A DNA stretch of 64,000 nt, from the NCBI GenBank assembly GCA_017554145.1, contig JAFZIZ010000004.1, forward strand, positions 62,001 to 126,000, written 5' to 3'. Positions 41,829 to 50,301 of the stretch are shown in pieces. Numbering within the stretch: position 1 is the first letter of the stretch; every line of letters begins with the position of its first letter. A program made the position numbers and the translations under genes. The notes below the pieces were generated by a model. That model was not told where the DNA came from. It did not search any database and worked only from the letters and a program-made list of their open reading frames with translations. Origin of the DNA: Prevotella sp. (GTDB taxonomy: Bacteria > Bacteroidota > Bacteroidia > Bacteroidales > Bacteroidaceae).

Positions 41829-43100
41829 ATGAAGAAAGACGGACTGTTACAGACGATAATCGAGGGCATCTACGATGCTTGCTACATCTGGAGAGAAGAG
41901 ATGCGCCAGACCATCAAGGACGAGGGCGTGCTCATCTTCTTTATCTTGGTGCCGCTGGTCTATCCGTTGCTTTATTCGTGGATATACAATAATGAGGTCA
42001 TCCATGAGGTGCCCGTTGTCGTTGTTGACGACAGCCATACTGCCATGAGTCGTCAACTGATACAGAAATGCGATGCCGCCCCTGACGTGAAGATTGCCTA
42101 TTATGCCTCCGATATGGACGAGGCAAAGATGCTGATTAGTCGTCAGGTGGTGAAGGCCATCTATTATATCCCTTCTGATTTCCAGACGAGACTGAACCGT
42201 ATGGAGCAGACGGTGATGAGTGTCTATTGCGACATGAGTCTAATGCTGACCTATAAGGCAGCGTATATGGCGGCAGTGGCAGCTACGCAGGAGATGAATA
42301 GTGAGATACAGGTGAAACTCTCTGGTCATTATACGCAACGGGAGGAACAGATACAGACGCGTCCGCTGGACTATGACGCTCAACCCATCTTCAATCCCGC
42401 TGGAGGCTATGGCTCCTTTGTCCTTCCTGCAGTATTAGTACTTATCCTGCAACAGACGTTGGTATTGGGTATCGGTCTGTCGGCAGGTACCTCACGAGAG
42501 TCCAACCGCTATCAGGACTTAGTACCTATTCAAAAGCACTATCATGGCACGTTCCGTATCGTACTCGGTAAGTCGATGTGCTATTTCATGATCTATGCCG
42601 TGATGGCAGCCTATCTGACGGTAGTCGTACCCCGCCTGTTCCATTTCCCATGCCTCGCCCACTGGCAGGATTTATTGGCATTGATGTTCCCTTACCTGTT
42701 GGCATGTATCTTCTTCGGTATCACCGTATCCTGTCTAATACGCTATCGTGAGAATGTGATGCTGCTGGTAGTCTTCGTGTCCCTGCCGTTGCTCTTCATG
42801 ACGGGTGTGTCATGGCCGCAGTCGAATATCCCAGGCTTTTGGCAGGGAGTGTCGTGGCTCTTCCCTTCCACCTTCGGCGTTCGTGGCTATGTACGTTTGA
42901 ACTCCATGGGAGCCACGTTGAGTGATATCATGCTCGAATACCGCATATTGTGGATACAGGCATTTGTTTATTTCGTCATCGCCTTCCTGGTCTATCGTTA
43001 TCAGATTGCTCAGGCACGCTTGCATGCCTTGGAGCGTTTGGAGTTCCTGAAACATAAGAAGGCTTCGAAGATGGCGGAAGTGGCAGAAGATAAAGGTTAA
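41829..43100 (+). CDS. ABC-2 type permease (second of pair)
   Basis: 423 residues, same topology as its neighbour: helix FFILVLVPLVYPLLYSWIYN-like after a cytoplasmic start, periplasmic domain starting EVPVVVVDDSHTAMSRQLIQ, and a cluster of helices (about 195-400) with a conserved LFMTGVSWPQSNIPGFWQGV. It starts 3 nt after the first permease, so the two probably form a heterodimer. Its stop codon lies inside a heptamer tract. Confidence 0.9.
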   Translation: MKKDGLLQTIIEGIYDACYIWREEMRQTIKDEGVLIFFILVPLVYPLLYSWIYNNEVIHEVPVVVVDDSHTAMSRQLIQKCDAAPDVKIAYYASDMDEAKMLISRQVVKAIYYIPSDFQTRLNRMEQTVMSVYCDMSLMLTYKAAYMAAVAATQEMNSEIQVKLSGHYTQREEQIQTRPLDYDAQPIFNPAGGYGSFVLPAVLVLILQQTLVLGIGLSAGTSRESNRYQDLVPIQKHYHGTFRIVLGKSMCYFMIYAVMAAYLTVVVPRLFHFPCLAHWQDLLALMFPYLLACIFFGITVSCLIRYRENVMLLVVFVSLPLLFMTGVSWPQSNIPGFWQGVSWLFPSTFGVRGYVRLNSMGATLSDIMLEYRILWIQAFVYFVIAFLVYRYQIAQARLHALERLEFLKHKKASKMAEVAEDKG

Positions 43101-43119
43101 AGTTTAAAGGTTAAAGAAG
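43091..43119. repeat. Heptamer tract at the second permease stop
   Basis: AGGTTAA, AGTTTAA, AGGTTAA, AGAAG; the first unit carries the stop codon. Confidence 0.85.
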
Positions 43120-43136
43120 AAAATAATATATTGAAA

Positions 43137-43532
43137 ATGAAAAAGATTATTTTTAGTTTAACAATGTGTATGGCACTGGTCGTACTGTTGATAAGTGCCA
43201 AGAAAGATGATGGTGTCATCACCAAGGAAAATGGTATGTATGTGGTGAATACCTCCACGCTTGCTGCTGATGTGGATGGCTATATCGGAGCCACTCCCCT
43301 GAAGATTTATATCAGGAACAATAAGATTGAGAAGATTGAGGCCCTTCCCAACAAGGAGACGCCTAAATACTTCGCCAAAATCAAGAAACAGTTACTCGAC
43401 AAGTGGAATGGTAAGACCGTCAAGGAAGCACTGAAGGCACAAGTAGATGGTGTTACGGGTGCTACTCTCTCTTCCGATGCTGTCAAGGAGAATATCAAGC
43501 GCGGCTTGGAGTATTATCAGAAGCATAAGTAA
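43137..43532 (+). CDS. Exported FMN-binding domain protein
   Basis: 131 residues from ATG 43137 (MKKIIFSLTMCMALVVLLIS signal or anchor). The mature part is a single FMN_bind domain ending with DGVTGATLSS, the flavinylation motif in which the Thr receives FMN from ApbE. It resembles the RnfG/NqrC FMN domain and small extracytosolic electron carriers. No ApbE is visible in the window. It ends the export operon and is followed by a strong hairpin. Confidence 0.88.
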   Translation: MKKIIFSLTMCMALVVLLISAKKDDGVITKENGMYVVNTSTLAADVDGYIGATPLKIYIRNNKIEKIEALPNKETPKYFAKIKKQLLDKWNGKTVKEALKAQVDGVTGATLSSDAVKENIKRGLEYYQKHK

Positions 43533-43545
43533 GGTACTTATAATA

Positions 43546-43577
43546 ACGAATCGGGAGCCATTTGGCTCCCGATTCGT
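43546..43577. terminator. Bidirectional terminator between FMN-bind gene and preA
   Basis: Perfect 14-bp inverted repeat (ACGAATCGGGAGCC / GGCTCCCGATTCGT) with a 4-nt ATTT loop in a 78-bp convergent gap. Flanking T-runs are short. Confidence 0.75.
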
Positions 43578-43610
43578 TAGAAATGTCAACTACCCCCAAT
43601 CATCATTTTT

Positions 43611-45089
43611 TTATTTCTTATGAATACGCTTCGTTACGCCGATGGCGCCTGACGGGCAGACGAGGCGGCAGAGGTGACAACCGACACACTTGGTACCTAC
43701 AATACGGGGTTGACGCGTCTCATGGTCGAAAACAATCGCTTGATGTCCACCATCGTTACATGATACCTCACAACGTCCACAACCGATACACAGTTCTTTG
43801 TCTATCTTTGGATAGATAATGGTGTCACGATCCAGATGGTCGGGTTTCATAAACGACGGCAACTGCTCACCTACCAACTCCTGCAGGTGAGTGATGTTGC
43901 GTTTGGCCATATAACGCTGGAGTCCAAGTGTGAGGTCGTCGATGATGCGATAGCCGTACTGCATCACGGCGGTACATACCTGTACGTTACTACAACCTAA
44001 CTGAATGAACTCCAATGCATCGCGCCACGTCTCGATACCTCCTATACCACTCAATTGAAAGTTTAGAGTGGAGAGTTTAGAATTTAGAGTTTGCATTTGG
44101 GCGAGTTCCAGGATGTGACGCAAGGCAATAGGGCGGACGGCACGGCCAGAGTAGCCGGAAATGGTACGCTGTCCTGACACCTCCGAGTCGAAGGTCATCG
44201 TCACACTCTTGATGGTGTTGATGGCCGAGATGGCGTCGGCACCGGCCTCTACGCAGGCAGCGGCAGGTTCCGTGATATGCGTGATGTTAGGCGTCATCTT
44301 AGGAATGACGGGAATTTTTACGCTCTGCTTCACACAGGCCGTATAGGTTTTTACTAATTCAGGACTCTGACCGACATCGCTGCCCATGCCCTCGTGCTTC
44401 ATCTGCGGGCACGAGAAGTTCAGCTCTACAGCGTCGCAGCCTGCCTTCTCGGCCATCTTCGCCAGACGGATCCACTCTTCCTCGGTCTGTCCCATGATGG
44501 AGGCGATGACCACCTTCGTGGGATAGTCCTGCTTCAGACGGTGCAGGATGTCGAAGTCCATCTCTATAGGATTCTCGCTCAACTGTTCCATGTTACGGAA
44601 ACCGTAGAAGTCACCGTGCGTGGCATTGTTATGCATGGCATCGAAGCGAGGCGAAACCTCACGTATCTCCTGCATGCAGATGGTCTTGTAAAACACTCCT
44701 GCCCAGCCGGCATCAAAGGCACGTGCCACCATCTCGTAGTTGGTACATACCGCCGAAGAGGCGAGGAAAAACGGGTTCTCACACTTGATGCCGCAGAACG
44801 TGATATCGAGTGTAGGATAATGGCTATCGTCCACATCATCCTTACTGATGCTACGCAGTATCTCCTTGATACGAATAGGCCAGTTGTAGTGGATGCAGGC
44901 CTGTTCTGCCCGCTCTAAATCAGCATCGCTACAGTCCTTCACCCAACGCAGGGCGGGTTTATGGTTGTCAAAACGGATGGCACGAATAGCCCGTGCAGGG
45001 TCGCCCGTTTTGCAGGCTTTGGTACATGGAGCATCCTGGCACAGCAAACAACGGCTGGCTTCCTCATAGATATTTATTCGCCTATTCAT
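43611..45089 (-). CDS. PreA-like dihydropyrimidine dehydrogenase/Fe-S oxidoreductase
   Basis: 492 residues: N-terminal Cys-rich segment (ASRCLLCQDAPCTKACKTGD), a DHOD-type FMN barrel (about 100-395; LDITFCGIKCENPFFLASSA, ELNFSCPQMKHEGMGSDVGQ, SGIGGIETWRDALEFI) and two C-terminal 4Fe-4S clusters (CIGCGRCEVSC, CVGCHLCRLVCPSG). It probably reduces pyrimidines or a related substrate. An insertion QTLNSKLSTLNFQLS (about 332-346) encoded by a heptamer tract lies between a barrel helix and the following strand. Convergent with the FMN-binding gene. Confidence 0.88.
   Translation of the reverse strand: MNRRINIYEEASRCLLCQDAPCTKACKTGDPARAIRAIRFDNHKPALRWVKDCSDADLERAEQACIHYNWPIRIKEILRSISKDDVDDSHYPTLDITFCGIKCENPFFLASSAVCTNYEMVARAFDAGWAGVFYKTICMQEIREVSPRFDAMHNNATHGDFYGFRNMEQLSENPIEMDFDILHRLKQDYPTKVVIASIMGQTEEEWIRLAKMAEKAGCDAVELNFSCPQMKHEGMGSDVGQSPELVKTYTACVKQSVKIPVIPKMTPNITHITEPAAACVEAGADAISAINTIKSVTMTFDSEVSGQRTISGYSGRAVRPIALRHILELAQMQTLNSKLSTLNFQLSGIGGIETWRDALEFIQLGCSNVQVCTAVMQYGYRIIDDLTLGLQRYMAKRNITHLQELVGEQLPSFMKPDHLDRDTIIYPKIDKELCIGCGRCEVSCNDGGHQAIVFDHETRQPRIVGTKCVGCHLCRLVCPSGAIGVTKRIHKK
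44053..44098. repeat. Heptamer tract inside preA
   Basis: GTTTAGA-type units (TTTAGAG, TGGAGAG, TTTAGAA, TTTAGAG), period 7, in-frame on the minus strand. Confidence 0.85.
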
Positions 45090-45131
45090 AGTTTTATTTT
45101 TAGTTTATTATTACAATTCTATCTGGTGGGA

Positions 45132-46121
45132 CTACAGTCTGAAACCGAAATAGAGGCGGGAAAGCCATTTCGAATTACGGACGTTCAGGCTCTCCTTGTC
45201 GCCAATTCTACAGTAGTTGTAGACGAAGGAAAAACCGGCAAACTTGTTTTTTCCTATTTGCTTGACTACGGCACTACGGGCAGTGATAATCACCTCAGGG
45301 AAGCGATAGCGCAAGGGGATATTATTGTCGCCCGTCGTAAGCGATGTATTACTATAGACAATGAAGGTAGGCAACGCCGAGATATGGATCAACCAACCCT
45401 TGCCTGGCACGTAATTATAGCCATAGCCGGCACCAATGCCGATATTGGTCATCTTGAAGTCCATCGGCTGACTGCCTTTCTCGTTCACCTTGCCATGTTG
45501 TCCCTGTCCCGAGACGGCAAGCATGAAACTGCCTACAGAGCGACGCTGGATATAACTGTGAGCAAAGGCAGCAGGATAAGAGAAGCGGCGGTGGTTGAAC
45601 ACATAGTAAGCATTGACGTTCAGTGTCCGTAACTTGAACATATCTTCCGACGTGGTGATGTCCCGTCGTACGCCTTCTACCTCGTGCCATCCCTTGAAGT
45701 TACTGGCATCCTGATAGGTGACGTCGAAGCCAAAACGTTTGCCATACGAACGGAAGCCTAACTCATAGTCGTGATATTTACCCAGCATCTTGCCTGGGTT
45801 GAGCGACAGGTTGAGGGATATTCCCAGATAACTTACACCCACACTGACCGTCGATTTATAGTCTGCCTGGAGTTTTGTCTCGAAATGCTGTCCGGTGTCT
45901 GTTCCCATCGACCTGATTCGTGCTCCCGATACATTGAAGCGTCCTACCAGTGTCCATTTCGTCTGTGGACGAGTGATGTAATTTGTGTCGATATTGGCAC
46001 GCCAGTATCTCACCGTCAGTACGCTGTCCACGAAACGGTTGAGCTTATAGACCTTCTGGGCAGAGACTTGCAGCGTCCCTGTCAACAGCATGACAACTAA
46101 TATGAAAGAACGGATTTTCAT
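45132..46121 (-). CDS. DUF4421 outer membrane protein
   Basis: 329 residues from ATG 46121 (MKIRSFILVVMLLTGTLQVS then AQ). An upstream Met at 46130 is possible, but the 4-nt ATGA overlap with DUF3943 supports this start. Beta-strand-rich with alternating aromatics and a terminal aromatic (YFGFRL), like outer-membrane barrels; the family is DUF4421. Function unknown. Coupled to the DUF3943 gene. Confidence 0.82.
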   Translation of the reverse strand: MKIRSFILVVMLLTGTLQVSAQKVYKLNRFVDSVLTVRYWRANIDTNYITRPQTKWTLVGRFNVSGARIRSMGTDTGQHFETKLQADYKSTVSVGVSYLGISLNLSLNPGKMLGKYHDYELGFRSYGKRFGFDVTYQDASNFKGWHEVEGVRRDITTSEDMFKLRTLNVNAYYVFNHRRFSYPAAFAHSYIQRRSVGSFMLAVSGQGQHGKVNEKGSQPMDFKMTNIGIGAGYGYNYVPGKGWLIHISALPTFIVYSNTSLTTGDNNIPLRYRFPEVIITARSAVVKQIGKNKFAGFSFVYNYCRIGDKESLNVRNSKWLSRLYFGFRL

Positions 46122-48484
46122 AGACGACATGTCAATCCTATCTTGGTTTCAAAGGTGTTGGCGCGCACCGTACTGTTCTCACGCAAGATCTGGTCTTGGT
46201 CATAGTAATAGTTGTAGTGCGTACGACGTGAGTAGTAGGCTAGCGAGAAGTTGAGGGACCATTGCTTGGCAAGGTGCACCTCCATGATGGGATTGACAAC
46301 CAACAGGGCTGCATTGCTATGATCGCCTTGCACGTTCAGATAGTGTAAGTCGCCAGTGCCGTCGATATAGGGTTGCAGATCGATGTCTTCGTACCCCTTC
46401 CACGTATAGAGACGGAAGTACTTGGCATTGAGGATGAAGCGCCCGAAACGTCCGAAGTCAAGTTGCGTCTTCGACTTAAGGCTGAAACCGCTACCCATAT
46501 TATAGTCGCGCTCAATGACGTTAAAGTAGTCACTTTTGGTACCACCCAGCAGGATACCGCTGAGGAATACACGCTGTTCCAGTCTTGACAGCGCGCCCAT
46601 CTGAGGCAGGGATATGATGAAACCAGGACCAAAGCCGGCAGCCTCACTGATGCGGTAAGGTGTCAGTTCTGAACCGTCCTCGATAGGTTTGGCATCATAG
46701 TAGTTGAAATGCTGGTAGATACCAAACTCACCCGCCATGTCCTTCTTGTCGAGAATAGGCGTACTCCACAGGCGTCCTACAATCTGGAGCGAGTTCACCA
46801 GCGGCTGTCCGCCACCCATACCGATGGTTCCATCCACATCGAAAAAGTCGTAAGGTGTAGTATGACGCTCACCATCTACCGACGTACCATACGTCAGCGT
46901 CATGTTGAGATAGGGAGCATGGATTCCACGGAACAAGGCTCCATCGTCAGCAAGATAACGCCAACCGAGGGAGAAGGATATGTCGATGGGTATCTCTTGG
47001 AAGTTATGATAGCGATAATGATCGTGACGTATGCGCCAGGCATCACCACTGAAGATACGGTGCAAGCCCTGAATGGGGTTGGCGATGGCAGCGGCAGCCT
47101 CACGCAGGAAGCGACGGAAACCTCGTTCACGATCGTCGAGTATGGTACGGCTCAGTCGATGTGCCATCTCACCAATAGCCATACCTCCACAACTGGTTGC
47201 TATGACGTCATTGATGGCTGGCGGCTCCGTCTCACCTAAGAACTCCCACATGAGCGAACCGCCTAGGGCATAGAGTCCTGATTCCCAGAATGACAGCCCG
47301 TTGGTACGTGCAGCATTGAAGTAGAGGTTGCCGTGATAGGGGTGGGCAAACAAATTGGTAATGAAGAAGTCGTTGTCCCACACGAAACCTGTTTCAAAAT
47401 TATGGCGGATGCTGCGTAGCGTCGTCTGTGCAAAGTCAGACTTAAGCACCCAGCGGTCGAACAATTGCACACCCACATTGATGCCCGTCACTTCGGCAGC
47501 GGCCTGCCAGTAGCGCTTCTTCACAGGCAATGCCATCGTGGAGTCACCATAAACGATGGACGCTCTCTTCTCTTCCCATGCCGGTCTCCATGTGTCGCGC
47601 TGATCACGGGGCTGGTGGAGCGTCATACCCATTTCGAACAACGGACGGTTGCGGTAGGTCTCGTTGCGGTCATAATAGCGTGTAATGCCCCAGCCCACAG
47701 AGGCAAAGGCACCGATTCTCCTGCTAATTTGGTAATCGACGTTGAAGCGAGCCTGCAAGGAATATAGACGTTCAGGCTTATCGTCGCTGTTCTTCTCGAA
47801 GGTCTCCACATGGTAGTAGCCGAGATCAGCGCTCAGGCTCCATTTCGGCGACAGTTGTATGTACTGTCCAAGGCGATAGAACAAGGCTCCTGAGAATTTC
47901 GAGTCGAGACCCATGAAGTGCGTTCCTATACCGAAAATATTATATGTGCTGTTGTTGCGGTAGCGCATAGCAATGTTCGTCTTGCTCGATGTTCCGCCAT
48001 AGACCATGAGGTCGATATTGGTCAACGGATTGATATTGATGAAACCGATCTTATGTCCGATGGTGTCGTACGACACATTCACCAGTCCTATCTGCCAACC
48101 CTTGGGGCGCTTGCGGGCGATATTGAATGCACCAATTTGTGCACCGTTGAGCGAGTCGGCATAGTTAATACCACCCATCTGCCAACCGCGCATCATGGAC
48201 GAGGATACATTCAAGATACCCGACAACTGCAAGCCACGGTTCATACCATTCGTGATATTACTGATACCACTGAACTGCAGACCGTTAAATGTGTGTGCCG
48301 ACATACCTGAGATGCCGGAGAACTGTACACCATGACCACCGTCTGCTGCCACTGACGAGATGATACCCAACTGCACACTCTTTACTGAGTCCTGCACGCT
48401 GACGATGCCTACAGGAAACTTCTGAGCGTGTACGCCTATGACAGCCGTTATAGTGACTACGGCTAATAACAGCTTCTTATTCAT
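46118..48484 (-). CDS. DUF3943 outer membrane protein with N-terminal surface repeats
   Basis: 788 residues from ATG 48484 (MNKKLLLAVVTITAVIGVHA signal); the frame extends upstream into apbC but without a signal peptide. Residues about 25-160 form imperfect 20-22-residue repeats (GVQFSGISGMS, GLQFSGISNIT, GLQLSGILNVS, GWQMGGINYAD, GAQIGAFNIAR). Later, LMWEFLGETEPPAINDVIAT begins the DUF3943 region, and the C-terminus is a barrel. The repeat type is known from surface proteins of other phyla (LA_2272-like). Function unknown. Confidence 0.82.
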   Translation of the reverse strand: MNKKLLLAVVTITAVIGVHAQKFPVGIVSVQDSVKSVQLGIISSVAADGGHGVQFSGISGMSAHTFNGLQFSGISNITNGMNRGLQLSGILNVSSSMMRGWQMGGINYADSLNGAQIGAFNIARKRPKGWQIGLVNVSYDTIGHKIGFININPLTNIDLMVYGGTSSKTNIAMRYRNNSTYNIFGIGTHFMGLDSKFSGALFYRLGQYIQLSPKWSLSADLGYYHVETFEKNSDDKPERLYSLQARFNVDYQISRRIGAFASVGWGITRYYDRNETYRNRPLFEMGMTLHQPRDQRDTWRPAWEEKRASIVYGDSTMALPVKKRYWQAAAEVTGINVGVQLFDRWVLKSDFAQTTLRSIRHNFETGFVWDNDFFITNLFAHPYHGNLYFNAARTNGLSFWESGLYALGGSLMWEFLGETEPPAINDVIATSCGGMAIGEMAHRLSRTILDDRERGFRRFLREAAAAIANPIQGLHRIFSGDAWRIRHDHYRYHNFQEIPIDISFSLGWRYLADDGALFRGIHAPYLNMTLTYGTSVDGERHTTPYDFFDVDGTIGMGGGQPLVNSLQIVGRLWSTPILDKKDMAGEFGIYQHFNYYDAKPIEDGSELTPYRISEAAGFGPGFIISLPQMGALSRLEQRVFLSGILLGGTKSDYFNVIERDYNMGSGFSLKSKTQLDFGRFGRFILNAKYFRLYTWKGYEDIDLQPYIDGTGDLHYLNVQGDHSNAALLVVNPIMEVHLAKQWSLNFSLAYYSRRTHYNYYYDQDQILRENSTVRANTFETKIGLTCRL

Positions 48485-48497
48485 CGATCTCTCGTAT

Positions 48498-49616
48498 TTA
48501 TTTCGTTCCCACAATCTGGGTTTTGGGTAGTTCCCGATTACGTTTGTTGACCACCGTGACGACGGATTGGGCGAGATTGATGAAGGCGAGACCTGTAGCC
48601 GTATCACTATTGAGGGCAGCAGGTGTACCTTGGTCGCCACTGTCGCAGATGCCCTGTACCAGAGGTATCTGGGCGAGTAGAGGGACGTTCATCTCCTCAG
48701 CGAGTTGCTTACAACCTTCCTTGCCGAAGATATAATAACGGTTCTCGGGGAGTTCGGCAGGTGTAAACCATGCCATATTCTCCACGAGTCCGAGGATGGG
48801 GACGTTCACCTTCTCATTGCGATACATATCGATACCTTTACGGGCATCGGCAAGGGCTACTTGCTGGGGCGTAGAGACGATGATAGCACCCGTGATGGCA
48901 AGGGTCTGAAGGAGTGTCAGGTGGATATCGGAAGTGCCGGGAGGCGTGTCGAGAATGAGATAGTCGAGTTCGCCCCAGTTGGCATCGGCGATGAGTTGTT
49001 TGAGGGCATTCGATGCCATACCGCCACGCCAGAGCGTTGCCGTCTCAGGACTGACAAAGAAACCGATGCTGAGCAGTTTCACACCATAGACCTCAATAGG
49101 TTCTATCAGGTCACGTCCATCAACATTGACAGCGTAGGGACGTGCATCCTCTGCCTTGAACATCTTAGGCATCGAGGGACCGAAGATATCCGTGTCGAGC
49201 AGTCCTACCTTGTAGCCCAAGCGTGCGAGGGCGATGGCTAGATTGGCTGAGACGGTGCTCTTGCCAACACCTCCTTTTCCACTGCTGACAGCCACGATAT
49301 TCTTTACCTGTGGCAGCATTTTACCTACCTCTGGGCGGGGCTTTGATTTAAACTCGGTTTGGATATTTACTTCAACATCTTTGCCACAATGGTATTTGAT
49401 GGCAGCCTCGGCAGCCTTGACAGTAGATTTCAGAAAAGGGTCGGTGTCGCGAGGAAACTCCAGTACGACACTGACGCACCATGGGTCGCCCTCGTTCTGT
49501 GGAGCAGCAACGGCAGGCTGGTCGGCGAGCATACCACTCTCAATAATATTCTTCTTAGTGCCTGCATACGTCACCGTCTGCAAGGCATCGATAATCATCT
49601 GGGGATAGAGCGTCAT
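48498..49616 (-). CDS. apbC: Mrp/ApbC family Fe-S cluster carrier ATPase
   Basis: 372 residues: N-terminal DUF59/MIP18 domain (about 1-85), deviant Walker A SSGKGGVGKSTVSANLA (about 108-124), DTDIFGPSMPKMF, and DYLILDTPPGTSDIHLTLLQ. These proteins carry and transfer Fe-S clusters. The CxxC that bridges clusters in many family members is not found at the usual place, which reads VENMAWFTPAELPENRYYIF instead. A heptamer tract lies just upstream. Confidence 0.92.
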   Translation of the reverse strand: MTLYPQMIIDALQTVTYAGTKKNIIESGMLADQPAVAAPQNEGDPWCVSVVLEFPRDTDPFLKSTVKAAEAAIKYHCGKDVEVNIQTEFKSKPRPEVGKMLPQVKNIVAVSSGKGGVGKSTVSANLAIALARLGYKVGLLDTDIFGPSMPKMFKAEDARPYAVNVDGRDLIEPIEVYGVKLLSIGFFVSPETATLWRGGMASNALKQLIADANWGELDYLILDTPPGTSDIHLTLLQTLAITGAIIVSTPQQVALADARKGIDMYRNEKVNVPILGLVENMAWFTPAELPENRYYIFGKEGCKQLAEEMNVPLLAQIPLVQGICDSGDQGTPAALNSDTATGLAFINLAQSVVTVVNKRNRELPKTQIVGTK

Positions 49617-49620
49617 CTTC

Positions 49621-49668
49621 TTAGTTATGAGTTAAGAGATAATAGATAACAGTTTAGAGTTAAAAATT
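49621..49668. repeat. Heptamer tract before apbC, over the upstream stop
   Basis: AGTTATG, AGTTAAG, AGATAAT, AGATAAC, AGTTTAG, AGTTAAA: six near-perfect period-7 units. The TAA stop of the beta-barrel gene (49660-49662) is inside. Confidence 0.85.
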
Positions 49669-50289
49669 GACTCCGACATTGAAGAAGAAGCTACGGGTAC
49701 GGGTGGAATTGAAATCGTTGTCCGCAATATTGGCAAGACCGAGGTCATAACCCAGTTCGGCATACATCATCTTATATTCCACACCACAACCCAAACGGAG
49801 ACCGCCGTCGAAGCGGTTCATGTCGTCAAAGGTCCCATAGGATTTCATCTCCTTATAATCCTTGGTCTTACCACCCAGTCCGAGGGCAAGATAACCTCCG
49901 AAGAAAGGCTGCACGAAGAAGTCGTCGTCAACGTCGAAATTGTATTTCACAACGATAGGCAGTTGCAAGTAACACATACGGTAGGTAATCTTGTCATCAT
50001 TGATATATACCTTACCTCCCTTCTCTGAATACATCAGTCCTGCCTCTAACCAGAGTGGGGCACTCTTAGAAAGTTGTAGTCCGTAGACACCACCTATGGC
50101 AAATCCGGAACGGGAATCCGTGTCGTGTGCAGGGGTATCACTACTCATCGTGGCGACATTCAACCCCAAACGCAGACCTAAATAGTATTGCGTATCCTGA
50201 TGGTTAAAACGGCTTCTGGGTTTCTCAAACTGTGCAAAAGCAGGAATGGTCAAGATAGTTACTAAAACAAATGTGATAATTCTTTTCAT
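49660..50289 (-). CDS. PorT-family outer membrane beta-barrel protein
   Basis: 209 residues, signal peptide MKRIITFVLVTILTIPAFAQ. Strand pattern YYLGLRLGLNVATMSS, GLQLSKSAPLWLEAGLMYSE KGG, and terminal FFFNVGVNF with a last Phe indicate an eight-stranded barrel of the outer-membrane beta-barrel/PorT superfamily. I would not call it PorT itself. Lies 12 nt after dsbD. Confidence 0.82.
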   Translation of the reverse strand: MKRIITFVLVTILTIPAFAQFEKPRSRFNHQDTQYYLGLRLGLNVATMSSDTPAHDTDSRSGFAIGGVYGLQLSKSAPLWLEAGLMYSEKGGKVYINDDKITYRMCYLQLPIVVKYNFDVDDDFFVQPFFGGYLALGLGGKTKDYKEMKSYGTFDDMNRFDGGLRLGCGVEYKMMYAELGYDLGLANIADNDFNSTRTRSFFFNVGVNF

Positions 50290-50301
50290 TGTATTTCTGT
50301 T

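Noticed and set aside
48485-48640. Upstream extension of the DUF3943 gene
   Set aside because: It overlaps apbC, and the signal peptide begins at 48484.
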